The notes: a model not told the origin generated them from the letters alone. Shown: positions 51,395 through 62,416, numbered from the stretch's first letter. The stretch is 64,000 nt of DNA from Fibrisoma limi BUZ 3 (GCF_000296815.2 NZ_CAIT01000006.1:936777-1000776); one strand, 5' to 3'. Program-made: numbers and translations.

Positions 51395-53938
51395 ATGGCC
51401 TTCTCTGATGAACTGATTCATTTGCCTTCCCTGCTCATTGTAGAGGATGAGTTTTTGATTGCCAATGATCTGCGCCGTATTCTGATAAAAGCCGGCTACC
51501 AGGTTATTGGCCTGGCTGGCTCAGTCGATGAAGCGAAAACAGTTGTAGCCGATCAAACGCCGGACATCGTGTTGCTGGATATTTTCCTGAACGGCGACCA
51601 GACCGGTATTGATTTAGCTCACTGGCTAAATGACCGGTCGATTCCGTTCGTTTTTCTGTCGGCGAACCTGACGGATGGCCTGATGGAAGCGGCCAAGATA
51701 ACGCAGCCATTTGGGTTTCTGACGAAGCCTTTTCGGGAGAAAGATGTGCTTACTACGCTGGAGATTGCCCGCTATCGGCACGCCCACAGCGAAGAAGCCA
51801 AACTCCGCCGACAGCAGACCATCCAGATTGCGGTCAACAACGCCATCGTCAGTATTCAGGATCGCGAGCAACTGTGCCTGGCAATAGCCACGCAGATTCA
51901 TCAGCTTGTTTCGTTCTCGTATCTGAACATTCGCATTGGTCTGCCCGACGAATCCTCTTTCTACTGGCTGATGCTGGAAAAGACCAGGATGAACACCTTT
52001 GAGCGCGTTAACCTGGCGACCCTGTTGCAAAACGAAGCCGATGAGCTTCTCCTTGAACGACTGGATCGGGAAGCACCCGATCGTTTGGGCGAAAAGGCGG
52101 GGATATTTACGGGGGAAACCTTTGATCAACTGTGCGATACGTACGTAACAGCCCGGTCGTGCCGGGACAACTTTGGTGTTCAGTCGCTGATGCTGTTTCC
52201 CATTCAGTTAAAACGAAACTCACTGACGACCATCATTCTGTCCAGTACCCTGGCCGAAGGGTTTACTCAGAAAGACTACGAAGCGGTTAGTCTGATTACC
52301 CCTCAGATTGCCCTCGCACTGGATAATCTGCTGGCGTATGAAGAACTCGACGCCCGCCGACAAATAAAAGCAATTGAACTCGCGATTGTCAACGCCTTCC
52401 GCAACGGCAGCAACATCGACGCGATTTTATCGCAGGTGGCCGGCGCCATCAATGAGTTATTGCCCGTCGATCTGGTTGCGCTTTATCAAGTTGGCAGGCC
52501 ATCGGAAACTGCGGCCATAGATAGTATCGTGCGTAAAGACGGCGTTGTTTTTACCCCCCTAACCAGGCAGACTATTGTTCACCACTACCAGGTCGATGCA
52601 GACGAGTGGCAGAAGACGTTGGCCGATCTGAAAGCCAGCCTGGTCAAACCAACGCTTCACGTGGGAAGCCAGTTTACGAAAGAGCTGACTGATAATGTCG
52701 TCGGGGCGTTGTATCATACTAAACTGGGGCTGCAATCGTCCATGTACGCCCCCATTTTTGTTAAAAACCAACCCGTAGCGTCGCTGATACTGGGTAGTAA
52801 AGCCCCGTATGCGTTTACCTACAAAGACCTCAGTACGTTGCAGGACATCAGCATTCAGTTGGCGCTGGCGCTGGAAAACTTACTGGCTTTCGAGCAGATC
52901 AAAACGTTGAGCGAACAACTCCAGCTGGAAAAAACGTACCTGACCGAAGAGATAAAAACAAGCCACAACGTTGAGGAAATTATCGGCATCAGCCCGGCGC
53001 TTCAGACCGTCTTTACCAGCATCAGCCAGGTAGCGCCAACTGATTATACCGTACTGATAACGGGCGAAACCGGAACCGGGAAAGAACTCGTTGCCCGGGC
53101 GATTCATAACCGATCGGATCGGAAGAACCGGGCTATCGTAAAAATCAACTGTGCAGCCCTGCCCGCCCAGTTGATTGAGTCGGAACTCTTTGGGCATGAG
53201 CGGGGGAGTTTTACCGGAGCAACCGAGAAACGGATTGGCAAATTTGAACTGGCCAATGGCGGTACGCTGTTCCTGGACGAAATTGGAGAGCTACCCCTTG
53301 AATTACAACCCAAACTGCTGCGGGCGATTCAGGAAAAAGAGATTGAGCGTATTGGCGGAAAAGGCCCCATCCTGATCGATGTCCGAATCATTGCGGCCAC
53401 CAACCGGAACCTGCAACAGGAGGTTACCAGTGGCCGATTCCGTTCGGATTTGTACTACCGACTCAACGTATTTCCGATAACGGTGCCCCCCCTACGGGAA
53501 CGTCGCGATGATATTCAGCCGCTGGCCCAGTATTTCCTGAAACGGATCAGCAAAAAACTCGGCAAACCGTTGACGAGCATTGCCAATACGTCGCTCCACC
53601 AACTGCTGAACTACGATTGGCCGGGTAATATCCGCGAACTGGAACACGTACTGGAACGGGCGGCTATCCTGTCGCAAACCACTACGTTGGCATTGGCCGA
53701 ACCGTTACTGGCAAGTCCACGTACGCACGTCCCACTTATTGCCGGTCAACCTGAAGATACCATCCAGCCTATTGAAGAAACCATGCGGGCCGCGATCCTG
53801 GCGGCTCTGGCCAAATCAGGAAACCGCATTCGGGGGGCGGGTGGCGCGGCTGAACTGCTCAACCTGAAGCCCACTACGCTGGAAGCCCGCATGAAGAAAT
53901 TAAATATCAGTGCGAACCCCAGGCCCCTCGCTCCCTGA
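51395..53938 (+). CDS. Sigma-54 activator with receiver, GAF, AAA+ and Fis-type HTH domains
   Basis: The ATG at 51395 gives 847 residues; longer in-frame starts to 51167 (TTG) or 51371 (ATG) exist. The receiver is residues 10-125, with [12 protein letters not shown] and the phospho-Asp in [11 protein letters not shown]. Two GAF-like domains (about 150-300 and 330-480) and a coiled coil follow. The AAA+ domain starts near residue 545, with Walker [13 protein letters not shown] and a sigma-54 contact loop reading GSFTGA instead of GAFTGA. The C-terminus is a Fis-type HTH ([20 protein letters not shown]). A near-consensus -7 box (TATCTTTA, 51361-51368) supports the chosen start. Its signal is unknown. 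Confidence 0.92.
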   Translation: MAFSDELIHLPSLLIVEDEFLIANDLRRILIKAGYQVIGLAGSVDEAKTVVADQTPDIVLLDIFLNGDQTGIDLAHWLNDRSIPFVFLSANLTDGLMEAAKITQPFGFLTKPFREKDVLTTLEIARYRHAHSEEAKLRRQQTIQIAVNNAIVSIQDREQLCLAIATQIHQLVSFSYLNIRIGLPDESSFYWLMLEKTRMNTFERVNLATLLQNEADELLLERLDREAPDRLGEKAGIFTGETFDQLCDTYVTARSCRDNFGVQSLMLFPIQLKRNSLTTIILSSTLAEGFTQKDYEAVSLITPQIALALDNLLAYEELDARRQIKAIELAIVNAFRNGSNIDAILSQVAGAINELLPVDLVALYQVGRPSETAAIDSIVRKDGVVFTPLTRQTIVHHYQVDADEWQKTLADLKASLVKPTLHVGSQFTKELTDNVVGALYHTKLGLQSSMYAPIFVKNQPVASLILGSKAPYAFTYKDLSTLQDISIQLALALENLLAFEQIKTLSEQLQLEKTYLTEEIKTSHNVEEIIGISPALQTVFTSISQVAPTDYTVLITGETGTGKELVARAIHNRSDRKNRAIVKINCAALPAQLIESELFGHERGSFTGATEKRIGKFELANGGTLFLDEIGELPLELQPKLLRAIQEKEIERIGGKGPILIDVRIIAATNRNLQQEVTSGRFRSDLYYRLNVFPITVPPLRERRDDIQPLAQYFLKRISKKLGKPLTSIANTSLHQLLNYDWPGNIRELEHVLERAAILSQTTTLALAEPLLASPRTHVPLIAGQPEDTIQPIEETMRAAILAALAKSGNRIRGAGGAAELLNLKPTTLEARMKKLNISANPRPLAP

Positions 53939-54001
53939 AACGGCGGTTGACTTGTCGCCCACATGGTTTCATCGGCCTGCGAGCCAATGATTACGATAGC
54001 C

Positions 54002-54754
54002 CTACAGATGCATGCCGCCGGTCAGCTCAATGCGCTGCCCATTGATCCATCTGGCTTCTTCTGTACAAAGAAACGCTACCACACCACCGATGTCGTCGGG
54101 CAGAGCAACCCGACCCAGCGCCGTGTTAGCAGCCACATACGTCCGCATCTCGGGCGAGTCCGGCATAGTACCACCCCCAAATACAGCGCCGGGAGCGACT
54201 ACGTTCGCCGTAATACCTCGCGCCCCCAGTTCAAGAGCCAAATAGCGGGTGAAGACATCTACAGCACCTTTCATGATCCCGTAGGCGGAGACACCTGAAT
54301 AAGAATACCGGGTTACGCCCGATGAGATGTTGATGATTCGGCCGCCGTCTGCCAGCAAGGGCAGCGACTTCTGGGTTAAAAAGTAGACGCCTTTCAGATG
54401 AATATTCATCATTTCATCAAACTGAGCTTCTGTCGTTTCAGCAATAAGAGCGGAAAGGCTGGTGCCGGCATTGTTGATCAAGAAATCAAACCGGTCAGTA
54501 CCGAATGTATTCAGCAAAGCAAGGTTTACCCGTTCAAAGAAGGCATCGAAACTGGAACTATCAGCCGTATTGAGTGGCAGCGCTACTGCGTGCTGGCCGA
54601 GGGCTTCAACTTCAGCCACAGTAGCTGCGGCTTCGACCTCGTTGCTGTGGTACGTTAGTATAACACCGATTCCCTGTTTGGCTAAATGTAAGGCCATACT
54701 TTTACCCAGGCCCCGGCTACCGCCAGTAACTAATGCAATTTTATTGGTTTTCAT
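54002..54754 (-). CDS. SDR family oxidoreductase (3-oxoacyl-ACP reductase-like)
   Basis: This 250-residue classical SDR has TGGSRGLG near residue 10, the NNAG motif, Ser in INISSGVTR and the AYGIMKG active site (Tyr-x3-Lys). The C-terminal GQRIELTGGMHL is standard. It lies 39 bp downstream of an AraC-family gene in the same direction, which may regulate it. Substrate unknown. Confidence 0.92.
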   Translation of the reverse strand: MKTNKIALVTGGSRGLGKSMALHLAKQGIGVILTYHSNEVEAAATVAEVEALGQHAVALPLNTADSSSFDAFFERVNLALLNTFGTDRFDFLINNAGTSLSALIAETTEAQFDEMMNIHLKGVYFLTQKSLPLLADGGRIINISSGVTRYSYSGVSAYGIMKGAVDVFTRYLALELGARGITANVVAPGAVFGGGTMPDSPEMRTYVAANTALGRVALPDDIGGVVAFLCTEEARWINGQRIELTGGMHL

Positions 54755-54793
54755 CTGGTCGATTAATAGAAAAAATGACCCTGCAAAGGTCCA

Positions 54794-55783
54794 TTACATC
54801 GCCAGTGAGGTGTTTGTGTACGTCAATGGATTGGTTGTATAATTCACACTTTTTTCCTGCCCGCGATACGTACTGGGCGAAAGGGACGTCTGCCGCTTGA
54901 AGAAGTTGGAGAAGTGCGCTACATCAGCAAACCCCAGGCAATACGCGATATCAGAGACACTCCAGTCTGTTTGCTGTAGCAACCCTTTCGCTTCCTGCGC
55001 AATACGTCCTTCTATGAGGTTGGTCGTAGTGAGACCCGTTGTTTCCTTGAGTGTTTTATTCAGGTGATTGATATGCACAGCCAGATGATCGGCATAGTCT
55101 TTCGCTGTGCGAAGACGTAACGTTTGCTGTGGGGTTTCGATGGGAAACTGCCGTTCCAGCAGTTCGATAAACATGGAGGTCATTCGTGCTGAAGCCGAGT
55201 GGCTGGGATGTAACGAGGAGGATGGCTGTAGTTTCTGCCCGAAATGAATCAGCTCTAAGACATAGGCCCGCAGCAAGTCATATTTGTAGGCATAATCAGA
55301 TGCAATTTCCGCCTTAATACGCCCAAAAATAGACTGAACCTGGCTGAACTCTTCGTCGGTCAGGGTGAAAACAGGGTATGGGTTGTTCTTAAAAACAGGC
55401 ATTTCATCTAGAATAACCCCGCTCCTGGTAGGCAGCATAAACTCCGCCGTGAAGACGCAGAAAGGACCGCTTTGCAAACCCATAGGCAGCCAGTGGTGAA
55501 GCACTTTAGGGGTCGAGAAAACAAGGGCATTCCGGTTGATAGTGATTGCTTTGCTACCGTATTCGATTCGACTCTGCCCACGTAGCAGACTTATCTTGTA
55601 GTACGTCCGACAGGGGTAGACCGTCGCTGGTTTTTCGCGGTCGTCCTGATCCAGATCGTCCAGATCGAACACGTTAAAATGACCAATTTCCTGCTGGATA
55701 CCACCAGGAAGTAGTGCATGCAATTCAGTGGAGGTACCAGCCGTTAACCGGTGGCAAAGCTCTTCTAACGAGGTAATCGACAT
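54794..55783 (-). CDS. AraC family transcriptional regulator
   Basis: 329 residues. A cupin-like N-terminal part (about 30-165) is followed by a C-terminal double helix-turn-helix with DYADHLAVHINHLNKTLKET and VSDIAYCLGFADVAHFSNFF. The typical PSTYR motif (SPSTYRGQEK) is near the end. It is in the same operon direction as the SDR gene 39 bp downstream. Target genes are probably the SDR and perhaps the detoxification genes further on; this is inference from position. Confidence 0.92.
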   Translation of the reverse strand: MSITSLEELCHRLTAGTSTELHALLPGGIQQEIGHFNVFDLDDLDQDDREKPATVYPCRTYYKISLLRGQSRIEYGSKAITINRNALVFSTPKVLHHWLPMGLQSGPFCVFTAEFMLPTRSGVILDEMPVFKNNPYPVFTLTDEEFSQVQSIFGRIKAEIASDYAYKYDLLRAYVLELIHFGQKLQPSSSLHPSHSASARMTSMFIELLERQFPIETPQQTLRLRTAKDYADHLAVHINHLNKTLKETTGLTTTNLIEGRIAQEAKGLLQQTDWSVSDIAYCLGFADVAHFSNFFKRQTSLSPSTYRGQEKSVNYTTNPLTYTNTSLAM

Positions 55784-55998
55784 GACTCACCTAATTTGTA
55801 TAAATCAATGGTAGTAGCCTGATAAACCAATTATCTGCTACAATAAATCCATGATCCTGCGTGTAGTCATTGCATATAAACCCGGGACTTCTTCTGGCTA
55901 CGCGGCAACGACGTTTCACCGTAAGAGCCAGATTGAAAATGAATCTGCATAGCGGAATGGGGACGTACAGAAAAACGTCCTGAACCGGGCGGTTAGCC

Positions 55999-58368
55999 CT
56001 ACGCCCATATGGTTTTGTCGGCCTGTTTCACTGGGCTAAACTCCAGATGTATATGAACGCCGGACTGCTGGCTAATATCCAACTGGCCACCGATCTGCCG
56101 GCTCAGGCCACGAATCATGGTCAGGCCCAGCGTGTCACTACGTTCGAGGTCAAACTCCGGCGGCATCCCTACGCCGTTATCGCTGATGGTTAGCCCGTAC
56201 GCCTGATCCTGAATCCCACGGAGTTCAATGGTAATAAGACCAGAGCCATGCGGAAAAGCGTACTTAAGCGAGTTGGTCACGGCTTCGTTGATGATCAAGC
56301 CAATAGGCGTTGCCAGGCTAACGTCAAACTGTAAAGCTGCTACGTTTAATACGGCGCTTACGGATTCCCGGCGGTCAAATGATTCCATGAGGTAATCAAC
56401 AATCTCGTCGATGTATTCGCGCATATCGACCAGGGCAAGGCTATTAGACTGATACAGTTTCTGGTGGATGAGCGCCATCGCGTGAACCCGATTCCGGCTA
56501 TCCTGAATGGCGGTGAGCGCCTGAGGGTCATTCAAATAATCCGACTGCGCATTAAGCAGGCTGGACACCACCTGCAGGTTATTTTTGACACGGTGGTGAA
56601 TCTCCTTCAACATCCACTCTTTTTCCTCCAGCAGCCGCTGCAAGTATTCATTCTTCTGGTTGATCTCCTGCTGTTGCCCCTGCAGAGCGTCCTGCTGGGT
56701 TTGCAGCTCTTCGTGCTGGGCCTGGAGTTGTTGCTGCTGGGTCTGAAGCTGTTCATTACTCCGTTTCTTGAGCCGGTAGCGATTGTAGCTTACGCCCAGT
56801 AATCCAGCCAGCAAAATAGTACCGGCAATAATGTAGTTCCGACTTGCCTGCGCATACTTCAGTTCGCTTTGTTGCAGCTCACTTTGCTTAGTGAGCAAAG
56901 CAATGTCCTGCTCTTTTTTACGGGTGTCGTATCGTATCTGAAGACTCGCAATCTGTTTACTCTTTGTTTCATTAAACAGCGAGTCGTTCAGGGCTTTATG
57001 CTGCCGAAAATGCCGCATGGCAGACAGGTAATTCCCCTGCGCTGAATCAACCTTAAACAAGAGAAAATGCAGATCTTTTATGGTTGATAACGAGTTCTTC
57101 TGCGGATAAAAACTCAGTGCCTTCGTTAAATGAACCGCAGCTTTTCGGAAGTTTTTCTGTTGCACGTAAAAGCCGCCAATATCGATCTCGGCCTGCTGTG
57201 AAGCCTCAAAATCCATTTTATTTTTTGCATACCAGTCGAGCGTTTCCAGGTAATAGCGCTCGGCAAGCCGATCGTTGTGCAGAGCGTCGTAGCAATAGGC
57301 CAGGCTTTGCGCCACAGATGCTTTTTGAATGATCGTATTCGTCGGTATTTCATTGACCAACGTTTTGATTACCTGGAGGGCTTCGCGTGGTTTCTGTTGA
57401 TGAATCAGATCCTTCGCGATAAAGCTCGCGGTATTATACATGGCAAAGTTTGGCAGCCTCTCCTGCCTCCATGCCTGAAGTGATTTTCTGTGCCATTCGA
57501 CTCCTTTCGAGTGATTGCCTATTTCTTCATAAATCCGCGCCAGATCCCCGTAAAACGACGCTGCCGATACTGTATCCTTCGTTTTATCCATGCTGTCGAT
57601 GCATAACAGCGCATACGAAAGCCCTTTGTCAAAATCGCCTTTTAACGTGTTGACGGTGGCTAGTAGGTTATACGTATAATGTAGTTTAGGGTATCCGATG
57701 GCCTTGTATTGCGCCAGTACGTCCGTCAGAACCGCCTGAGCACTGTCCAGTTTACCCTGATACAAGTAAGTGATGCCAACTTCCTTGAAGGCATTAATCT
57801 CTTTTTGCTGGTCTCTCAGGGATTTGTAGATAGCGGCCGCCTGACGAAAATTTGCAAAGACCTCACGATAATCGTTGTCAACGTTTCGCAGCCAGATGCC
57901 TAACCGGACCCGTACGTTGGCTTCGGCGGCTCTATCGCCCGTTTTCCGGCAATCGTCAATCAATTGCGCGAATCGAAGCCGACCAAGCTGGCTGTTGCCC
58001 CCCTCCATGGCGGCCACAATCAGCATGCTTTCGATTTCGTGCTGCCAGGTCAGTAAGTGCAGGGAGTCGCTTAGTCGTTTTGCCTGGTTGAGATAGGCCC
58101 TGCCGCTGTCTAAATCAACGTTGGCCTCACCTGGTTTGTAGATATGGAATTTTCCTAATTCAACTAAAATAGGCAGTTGCTTTTCAGCCGTTTTGCTGTG
58201 TTGCAGTTGACTGAGCAGTTGCCTGACCTGCTGCCGGTTTATGTTTTGGCCGGTCGCCTGATGAGTCAGTATAGTTAGCCCGAAACCGATGGTCAGTAGC
58301 TGGTAACAACCAATGACCAGAGAGCTTAGCGACCGTTGTGCCACCCAGATCCACCGAAAAAGCTGCAT
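55999..58368 (-). CDS. TPR sensor histidine kinase (HisKA_2 type)
   Basis: 789 residues. An N-terminal signal anchor (about 15-40) is followed by eight or so TPR repeats outside the membrane (about 45-450). A membrane helix lies at about 507-525 ([19 protein letters not shown]). A Gln/Glu-rich coiled coil comes next, then a HisKA_2 dimerisation domain with the phospho-His in [20 protein letters not shown]. The HATPase_c domain has [15 protein letters not shown] and DNGVGMPPE. HisKA_2 kinases often pair with single-domain or unusual regulators. The cognate is not adjacent; candidates in this window are the regulators at 6.6 and 51.4 kb. Confidence 0.93.
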   Translation of the reverse strand: MQLFRWIWVAQRSLSSLVIGCYQLLTIGFGLTILTHQATGQNINRQQVRQLLSQLQHSKTAEKQLPILVELGKFHIYKPGEANVDLDSGRAYLNQAKRLSDSLHLLTWQHEIESMLIVAAMEGGNSQLGRLRFAQLIDDCRKTGDRAAEANVRVRLGIWLRNVDNDYREVFANFRQAAAIYKSLRDQQKEINAFKEVGITYLYQGKLDSAQAVLTDVLAQYKAIGYPKLHYTYNLLATVNTLKGDFDKGLSYALLCIDSMDKTKDTVSAASFYGDLARIYEEIGNHSKGVEWHRKSLQAWRQERLPNFAMYNTASFIAKDLIHQQKPREALQVIKTLVNEIPTNTIIQKASVAQSLAYCYDALHNDRLAERYYLETLDWYAKNKMDFEASQQAEIDIGGFYVQQKNFRKAAVHLTKALSFYPQKNSLSTIKDLHFLLFKVDSAQGNYLSAMRHFRQHKALNDSLFNETKSKQIASLQIRYDTRKKEQDIALLTKQSELQQSELKYAQASRNYIIAGTILLAGLLGVSYNRYRLKKRSNEQLQTQQQQLQAQHEELQTQQDALQGQQQEINQKNEYLQRLLEEKEWMLKEIHHRVKNNLQVVSSLLNAQSDYLNDPQALTAIQDSRNRVHAMALIHQKLYQSNSLALVDMREYIDEIVDYLMESFDRRESVSAVLNVAALQFDVSLATPIGLIINEAVTNSLKYAFPHGSGLITIELRGIQDQAYGLTISDNGVGMPPEFDLERSDTLGLTMIRGLSRQIGGQLDISQQSGVHIHLEFSPVKQADKTIWA

Positions 58369-58400
58369 AGTCCGTTCGTTTAAGAGCGTAGATGGAATAC

Positions 58401-58438
58401 CTCAACGAAGGTACGTGGACTGCGTACCTTCGTTTGAG
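58401..58438. repeat. Inverted repeat upstream of the histidine kinase
   Basis: ACGAAGGTACG (58405-58415) pairs perfectly with CGTACCTTCGT (58423-58433), and the outer CTCA/TGAG extends it with one bulge. It lies 33 nt before the kinase ATG on the minus strand, so it could be an operator or a leader hairpin. Confidence 0.65.
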
Positions 58439-58516
58439 ATCTAAAAATAGCTCTATACAAACGTGATCGTATAACCCGTTCGCACTATCATCCGCCCGAT
58501 GAAGCCGACGCTTCGC

Positions 58517-59458
58517 TCACAAAGTGGTTAAAACGGGCAGTGCTCGCTCAATCTTCGCCCGCGACGCTTCGTATTGCTTCGGCAATTTCAGATGGCTCCC
58601 TAACTCAGCCAGCGGCTCATCGACCGTAAAACCGGGATTGTCGGTAGCAATTTCAAATAACACGCCACCCGGTTCGCGGAAGTAAAGCGAGAAAAAATAG
58701 TCGCGATCGATTTTGGGGGTTATCTGTAAACCGCTGCTCAGAATTTTGTCCCGGTACTCCATCTGAATGGCGTCGTTGGCCACCCGGAACGCTACGTGGT
58801 GATTGGTGCCGGCGGCATTGCGACCGACATGCCCCTCGGGCTCTTCCAGCAAATCAACGGTGGATGCCGTAGGTACAGCATCCGTCTGAAACCGATAGCG
58901 ATTGCCTTCCTGGGCCAGCAGCCGGTACCCAAATATGTCGGTCAGTATGCGGGCTGTAGGTTCAATACGTTGCAGTGTGAGCGTAATGCTATGGAATCCC
59001 TGCGTAGCCATGTCCCGTTTTATATCCTCGGTTTCCCAGGCAGTGCGGTTGTCGGGTTGTTTCGGAACGATGAGGGTAAAAGCCAGGCCATCCGGGTCGG
59101 TAAAGGGCAGGTAGCGTTCGCCAAACCGTTCTGCCTGTTCACCAGCCGATACGCCAAGCGCCTGAAATCGACCCGCCCACTTATCCAGGCTATCGGTCGG
59201 AACCGCATAACCGATCTCAGTGGCCATGCCAACTCCGTTGCGGCCCGGCCCTATGCCTTCCCACGGAAAAAAGGTCAGGATGGTTCCGGGCGTTCCTTCT
59301 TCATTGCCGTAGTAAAAATGATACGTGCCCGGATCATCGAAGTTGACGGTCTTCTTCACCATTCGCAGACCCATGACGTGGGTGTAAAAATCATAATTCC
59401 GCTGCGCGTTGTTGGCAATGGCCGTAATATGGTGAAGACCTAAGATAGGGTTATTCAT
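58517..59458 (-). CDS. Ring-cleaving dioxygenase-like VOC protein (MhqO family)
   Basis: This 313-residue protein has two VOC (glyoxalase/dioxygenase fold) halves. The N-terminal half starts LGLHHITAIANNAQRNYDFY. The C-terminal half has GTNHHVAFRVAND and ends with GGVLFEIATDNPGF, placing His and Glu metal ligands as in extradiol dioxygenases and MhqO-type ring-cleavage enzymes. It is expected to act on catechol- or quinone-like compounds. It precedes two alpha/beta hydrolase genes, which suggests an aromatic or quinone detoxification cluster. The actual substrate is not known. Confidence 0.88.
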   Translation of the reverse strand: MNNPILGLHHITAIANNAQRNYDFYTHVMGLRMVKKTVNFDDPGTYHFYYGNEEGTPGTILTFFPWEGIGPGRNGVGMATEIGYAVPTDSLDKWAGRFQALGVSAGEQAERFGERYLPFTDPDGLAFTLIVPKQPDNRTAWETEDIKRDMATQGFHSITLTLQRIEPTARILTDIFGYRLLAQEGNRYRFQTDAVPTASTVDLLEEPEGHVGRNAAGTNHHVAFRVANDAIQMEYRDKILSSGLQITPKIDRDYFFSLYFREPGGVLFEIATDNPGFTVDEPLAELGSHLKLPKQYEASRAKIERALPVLTTL

Positions 59459-59817
59459 GGCAGAAAAAGGTTAAATTAGATGAGCCAAAGCCATTTTCAC
59501 TAGCTATTGACTACAATAAAACCATTAGTTGTGTGACTTATGGCTAAGCTGTTATCAACGATAGTGCCCGTCGGCACGACCTGTTAATCGGTAAACAAAC
59601 GCTCTTTTACCTAAGTGCCCAGGTACAACTAGTTGAGGGTATTCTATAGGTGCGATTTTAGTCATGCTTCCTTACGCTCCGGCGTACCGGTCAGCATGAC
59701 TAAAATCTATTTTCACTGATCATCAATATCAATTTGACAGTTCACCCCTAGGGACTGACTTGCCAGGAGAAACACAAATCTGCTCACCAACGATGTTCGT
59801 GTTTGGGTAAAAAGATG
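59459..59817. other. Gene-free region between the VOC protein and first hydrolase
   Basis: 359 bp without a gene. It contains the structured inverted repeat at 59654-59707. The promoter of the VOC gene must lie here, but no exact TAnnTTTG was found close to its start. Confidence 0.5.
59654..59707. repeat. Branched inverted repeat
   Basis: GATTTTAGTCATGCT (59654-59668) pairs perfectly with AGCATGACTAAAATC (59693-59707). Inside, TACGC-TCCG-GCGTA forms a second small stem. Confidence 0.75.
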
Positions 59818-60606
59818 TCAGTGGGTTTCCAGCCAATCCAGGATATACTCCGCGTCTTCGGTCCAGGTCGGTTGTCCTAACACATAGTGATTGCGGCCTG
59901 CAAACTCTTTGTATTCCAGCACCGAGCCGTTTTGTTTATACGCTTCGAAGATGCGCTTGCTCAGGTGGGCAGGCATGATATTGTCAATATCCCCCGCAGT
60001 AATCAGCAAGGGGGGATGCGGCTTCTCAAAATCGACGTGAGCGGCACTCGTTAATCCGTCCCGCGTAACCCGTTTTGACTCCGGAATGGTATTCGCTTCG
60101 TAGGTTGCCTGTTGATCAGCCAGGCTCATCTCATTGACGAACGCGTACTGCCAATCTTCCAGGGACATCAGGTACGTTTCGTGCACATCGGTAAACAACC
60201 CCAGTGCCTTCCAGCCTGCCTTCAGAAAGGAAAACTCATACGGAATGACGCCCTGGGGCGGCACCGGGTGAATAGCCACTCCGGCAGCCGCCAAATCCCG
60301 GTTGACGATGATCTGGGTGACCAACCCACCCAGCGAATGGCCGATGACGATGGGTTTTTCGGGTTGCGCTTTTACAATATCGGCGTAGTGGTTAACCAGT
60401 TCCTCCAGGGTTAAATTGGCCAAGCCTGGGTTTCCTGCCGGATGTTTAGCACGTAGTTCTGCCGGCGATTCCTCTTTGAAGGGCCAGGACGGAGCCACCG
60501 TCTTATACCCTTTGCTTTCGAAAAAATCCTGCCACGGCTTCCAGCCCAGGTGCGTTACAAAGGCTCCGGTGACAAATACGATGGTTTTTGAGTGAATGGT
60601 TTTCAT
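59818..60606 (-). CDS. Alpha/beta hydrolase
   Basis: 262 residues. The alpha/beta-hydrolase fold is shown by FVTGAFVTHLGWKPWQDFFE at the N-terminus, the nucleophile elbow GHSLGGLV near residue 100, an Asp in TAGDIDNIMPAHLS and the His in FAGRNHYVLGQ. It has no signal peptide. It resembles the broad lysophospholipase/esterase group; substrate unknown. It lies downstream of the second hydrolase gene in the same direction with a 133-bp gap. Confidence 0.88.
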   Translation of the reverse strand: MKTIHSKTIVFVTGAFVTHLGWKPWQDFFESKGYKTVAPSWPFKEESPAELRAKHPAGNPGLANLTLEELVNHYADIVKAQPEKPIVIGHSLGGLVTQIIVNRDLAAAGVAIHPVPPQGVIPYEFSFLKAGWKALGLFTDVHETYLMSLEDWQYAFVNEMSLADQQATYEANTIPESKRVTRDGLTSAAHVDFEKPHPPLLITAGDIDNIMPAHLSKRIFEAYKQNGSVLEYKEFAGRNHYVLGQPTWTEDAEYILDWLETH

Positions 60607-60739
60607 ACGGGAAGGAGATTTAGAGCAGAACCAGATAGGCTTACCTGGTTCTGCTTAAGGTATAGTCTACTGGATGGGTACCTATCCACCTTACCAACGG
60701 ATAAGGTTGTCACGGCGCCAGTTCTTTCTGAGAACCAGG

Positions 60740-61567
60740 CTAGGCGTCCGATTTTATGAACGCCAGCAAGTCTGCGTTGATCGTAGCTGCTTCCGTTGTT
60801 GGCATCCCATGCGGAAAGCCAGGATACGTAATCAGACGGCCATTCTTAAGAAGTTTAATGGCTTTATGAGCTGTCACATCGATGGGCACAATCTGGTCGT
60901 CTTCGCCGTGCATGACCAGTACCGGAACGTCTATGCTCTTCAGGTCTTCTGTGAAATCGGTTTCCGAGAACGCTTTGATCCCGTAGTAATGCGCATTGAT
61001 GCCTCCCATCATTCCCTGACGCCACCAGTTATCCCGCACGCCCTGGAGGGGCGTAGCGCCCGACCGGTTGTAGCCATAAAAAGGCATAGTAAACTCGTTA
61101 AAATACTGCTGCCGATGAGTCGCGGTGTTTTCCCGAATCTCATCGAACACCGACATCGGTACGCCGTCAGGATTGGCCTCAGTTTGTACCATCAACGGGG
61201 TAACCGCACTGATGAGAACCGCTTTGGCAACCCGTCCCTGTCCGTGTTTGGCTACGTACCGGGCCACGACCCCACCACCCGTGGAGTGCCCGATGTGAAT
61301 AGCGTCTTTCAAATCAAGCAATTCGACCAGTTCGGCGATATCGGCGGCATAGCTATCGATGTCGTGCCCGTCGGTTGGTTGGGAAGAGCGCCCGTGTCCG
61401 CGCCGATCAGCAGCCACGACCCGATAGCCATGTTGTAGAAAAAACATCATCTGGGCATCCCAGTCATCGGCGGACAAAGGCCAGCCGTGGTGAAAAACAA
61501 GGGGCTGACCGGTTCCCCAATCTTTGTAATAAATCTCGGTACCGTCTTTGACTTTTAGCGTAGGCAT
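60740..61567 (-). CDS. Alpha/beta hydrolase (non-haem haloperoxidase/arylesterase type)
   Basis: 275 residues. The oxyanion region is FHHGWPLSADDWDAQ, the nucleophile elbow GHSTGGGVVARYVAKHG, Asp in HGEDDQIVPID and His in FPHGMPTTEA. These match the cofactor-free chloroperoxidase/arylesterase group, which hydrolyses esters or carries out perhydrolysis. The gene is in the same direction as the other hydrolase and the VOC protein, suggesting linked detoxification functions. Substrate unknown. Confidence 0.9.
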   Translation of the reverse strand: MPTLKVKDGTEIYYKDWGTGQPLVFHHGWPLSADDWDAQMMFFLQHGYRVVAADRRGHGRSSQPTDGHDIDSYAADIAELVELLDLKDAIHIGHSTGGGVVARYVAKHGQGRVAKAVLISAVTPLMVQTEANPDGVPMSVFDEIRENTATHRQQYFNEFTMPFYGYNRSGATPLQGVRDNWWRQGMMGGINAHYYGIKAFSETDFTEDLKSIDVPVLVMHGEDDQIVPIDVTAHKAIKLLKNGRLITYPGFPHGMPTTEAATINADLLAFIKSDA

Positions 61568-61843
61568 AAGCGTTGGTATTTAGTGTTTAGCGATTTCTGG
61601 AGAGGGATAAGACTCTCCGATTGACCGAGACAAAGTTGGGGAAAGGGGATGTACCGATAGCGGTATGAATCGACGGTTCTTCGGTACATCGAGCGGTTTT
61701 TCGCCCTCAATAGGTGCGTATGGATTTCAGTTGCCTTATCCGGTTCCATTTATGATCAGTTGTCTTTTTTTACAACCCACCACCAGAAGTAACTTTTTTT
61801 AAATACACAATACATAAACTTGATCACATTTATTATCAAGTAC

Positions 61844-62389
61844 ATGATCAAAGTTTTATTTCTATCGCTGCCTCTGCTTGTATTCTTCGGCTCCCGAACC
61901 CACGGACAAGCCGCTTCGCGCGATATGTATTGGTTGAGTGGTGGCCTCGGGAAAAGCCACTTGCCAAGTCTGATGATCGCCATGGGGTATGAGCCTAAAA
62001 GCAGGCCTACCGTCCTGGTAGCACGTTATTCTGTAAACGCCGAAATTCTGCAGGCTGTCGAGCCCGGCCTTAAAGTGAGCGAAATTGGTCTTTTGTACGG
62101 TCTGCGAACGGGGAAGTTTCGGTTGGCAGCAGGTTTGAGTAGAGTTTGGGGAAACGACCGGGGTAAATACCTGTACACTGAGCCCGACCCACTGTGGGGT
62201 TCAGGGGAACATTACGAATTTGTGAAGTATGGCACCATTGGCATACCCGCCGAAATCCGGTTTTATACCACGTTGAGATGCGTAGGCCTTGGCGTAACTG
62301 GCTTCGGTAATCTCAATGCTAAACGTTCGTTTGCAGGGCTAAACCTGTCTGTATACATCGGCCGTTTTGAACCTAGAAAATCGTTGTAG
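61844..62389 (+). CDS. Exported hypothetical protein, probable outer-membrane beta-barrel
   Basis: The ATG at 61844 gives 181 residues with a signal peptide (IKVLFLSLPLLVFFGSRTHG, cleaved before QA). The rest alternates short hydrophobic and aromatic strands (GLLYGLRTGKFRLAAGLSRV, GLGVTGFGNLN) and ends in a strand (LSVYIGRFEP). This fits a small 8-strand barrel, but no family is recognised. It is convergent with the acyl-CoA ligase gene. Confidence 0.6.
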   Translation: MIKVLFLSLPLLVFFGSRTHGQAASRDMYWLSGGLGKSHLPSLMIAMGYEPKSRPTVLVARYSVNAEILQAVEPGLKVSEIGLLYGLRTGKFRLAAGLSRVWGNDRGKYLYTEPDPLWGSGEHYEFVKYGTIGIPAEIRFYTTLRCVGLGVTGFGNLNAKRSFAGLNLSVYIGRFEPRKSL

Positions 62390-62416
62390 TATTACTCTAA
62401 CTAGGGTTGGTCGTGC

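Noticed and set aside
58796-59443. 215-codon plus-strand frame
   Set aside because: Antisense to the VOC dioxygenase-like gene.
60674-61438. 254-codon plus-strand frame
   Set aside because: Antisense to the haloperoxidase-type hydrolase.
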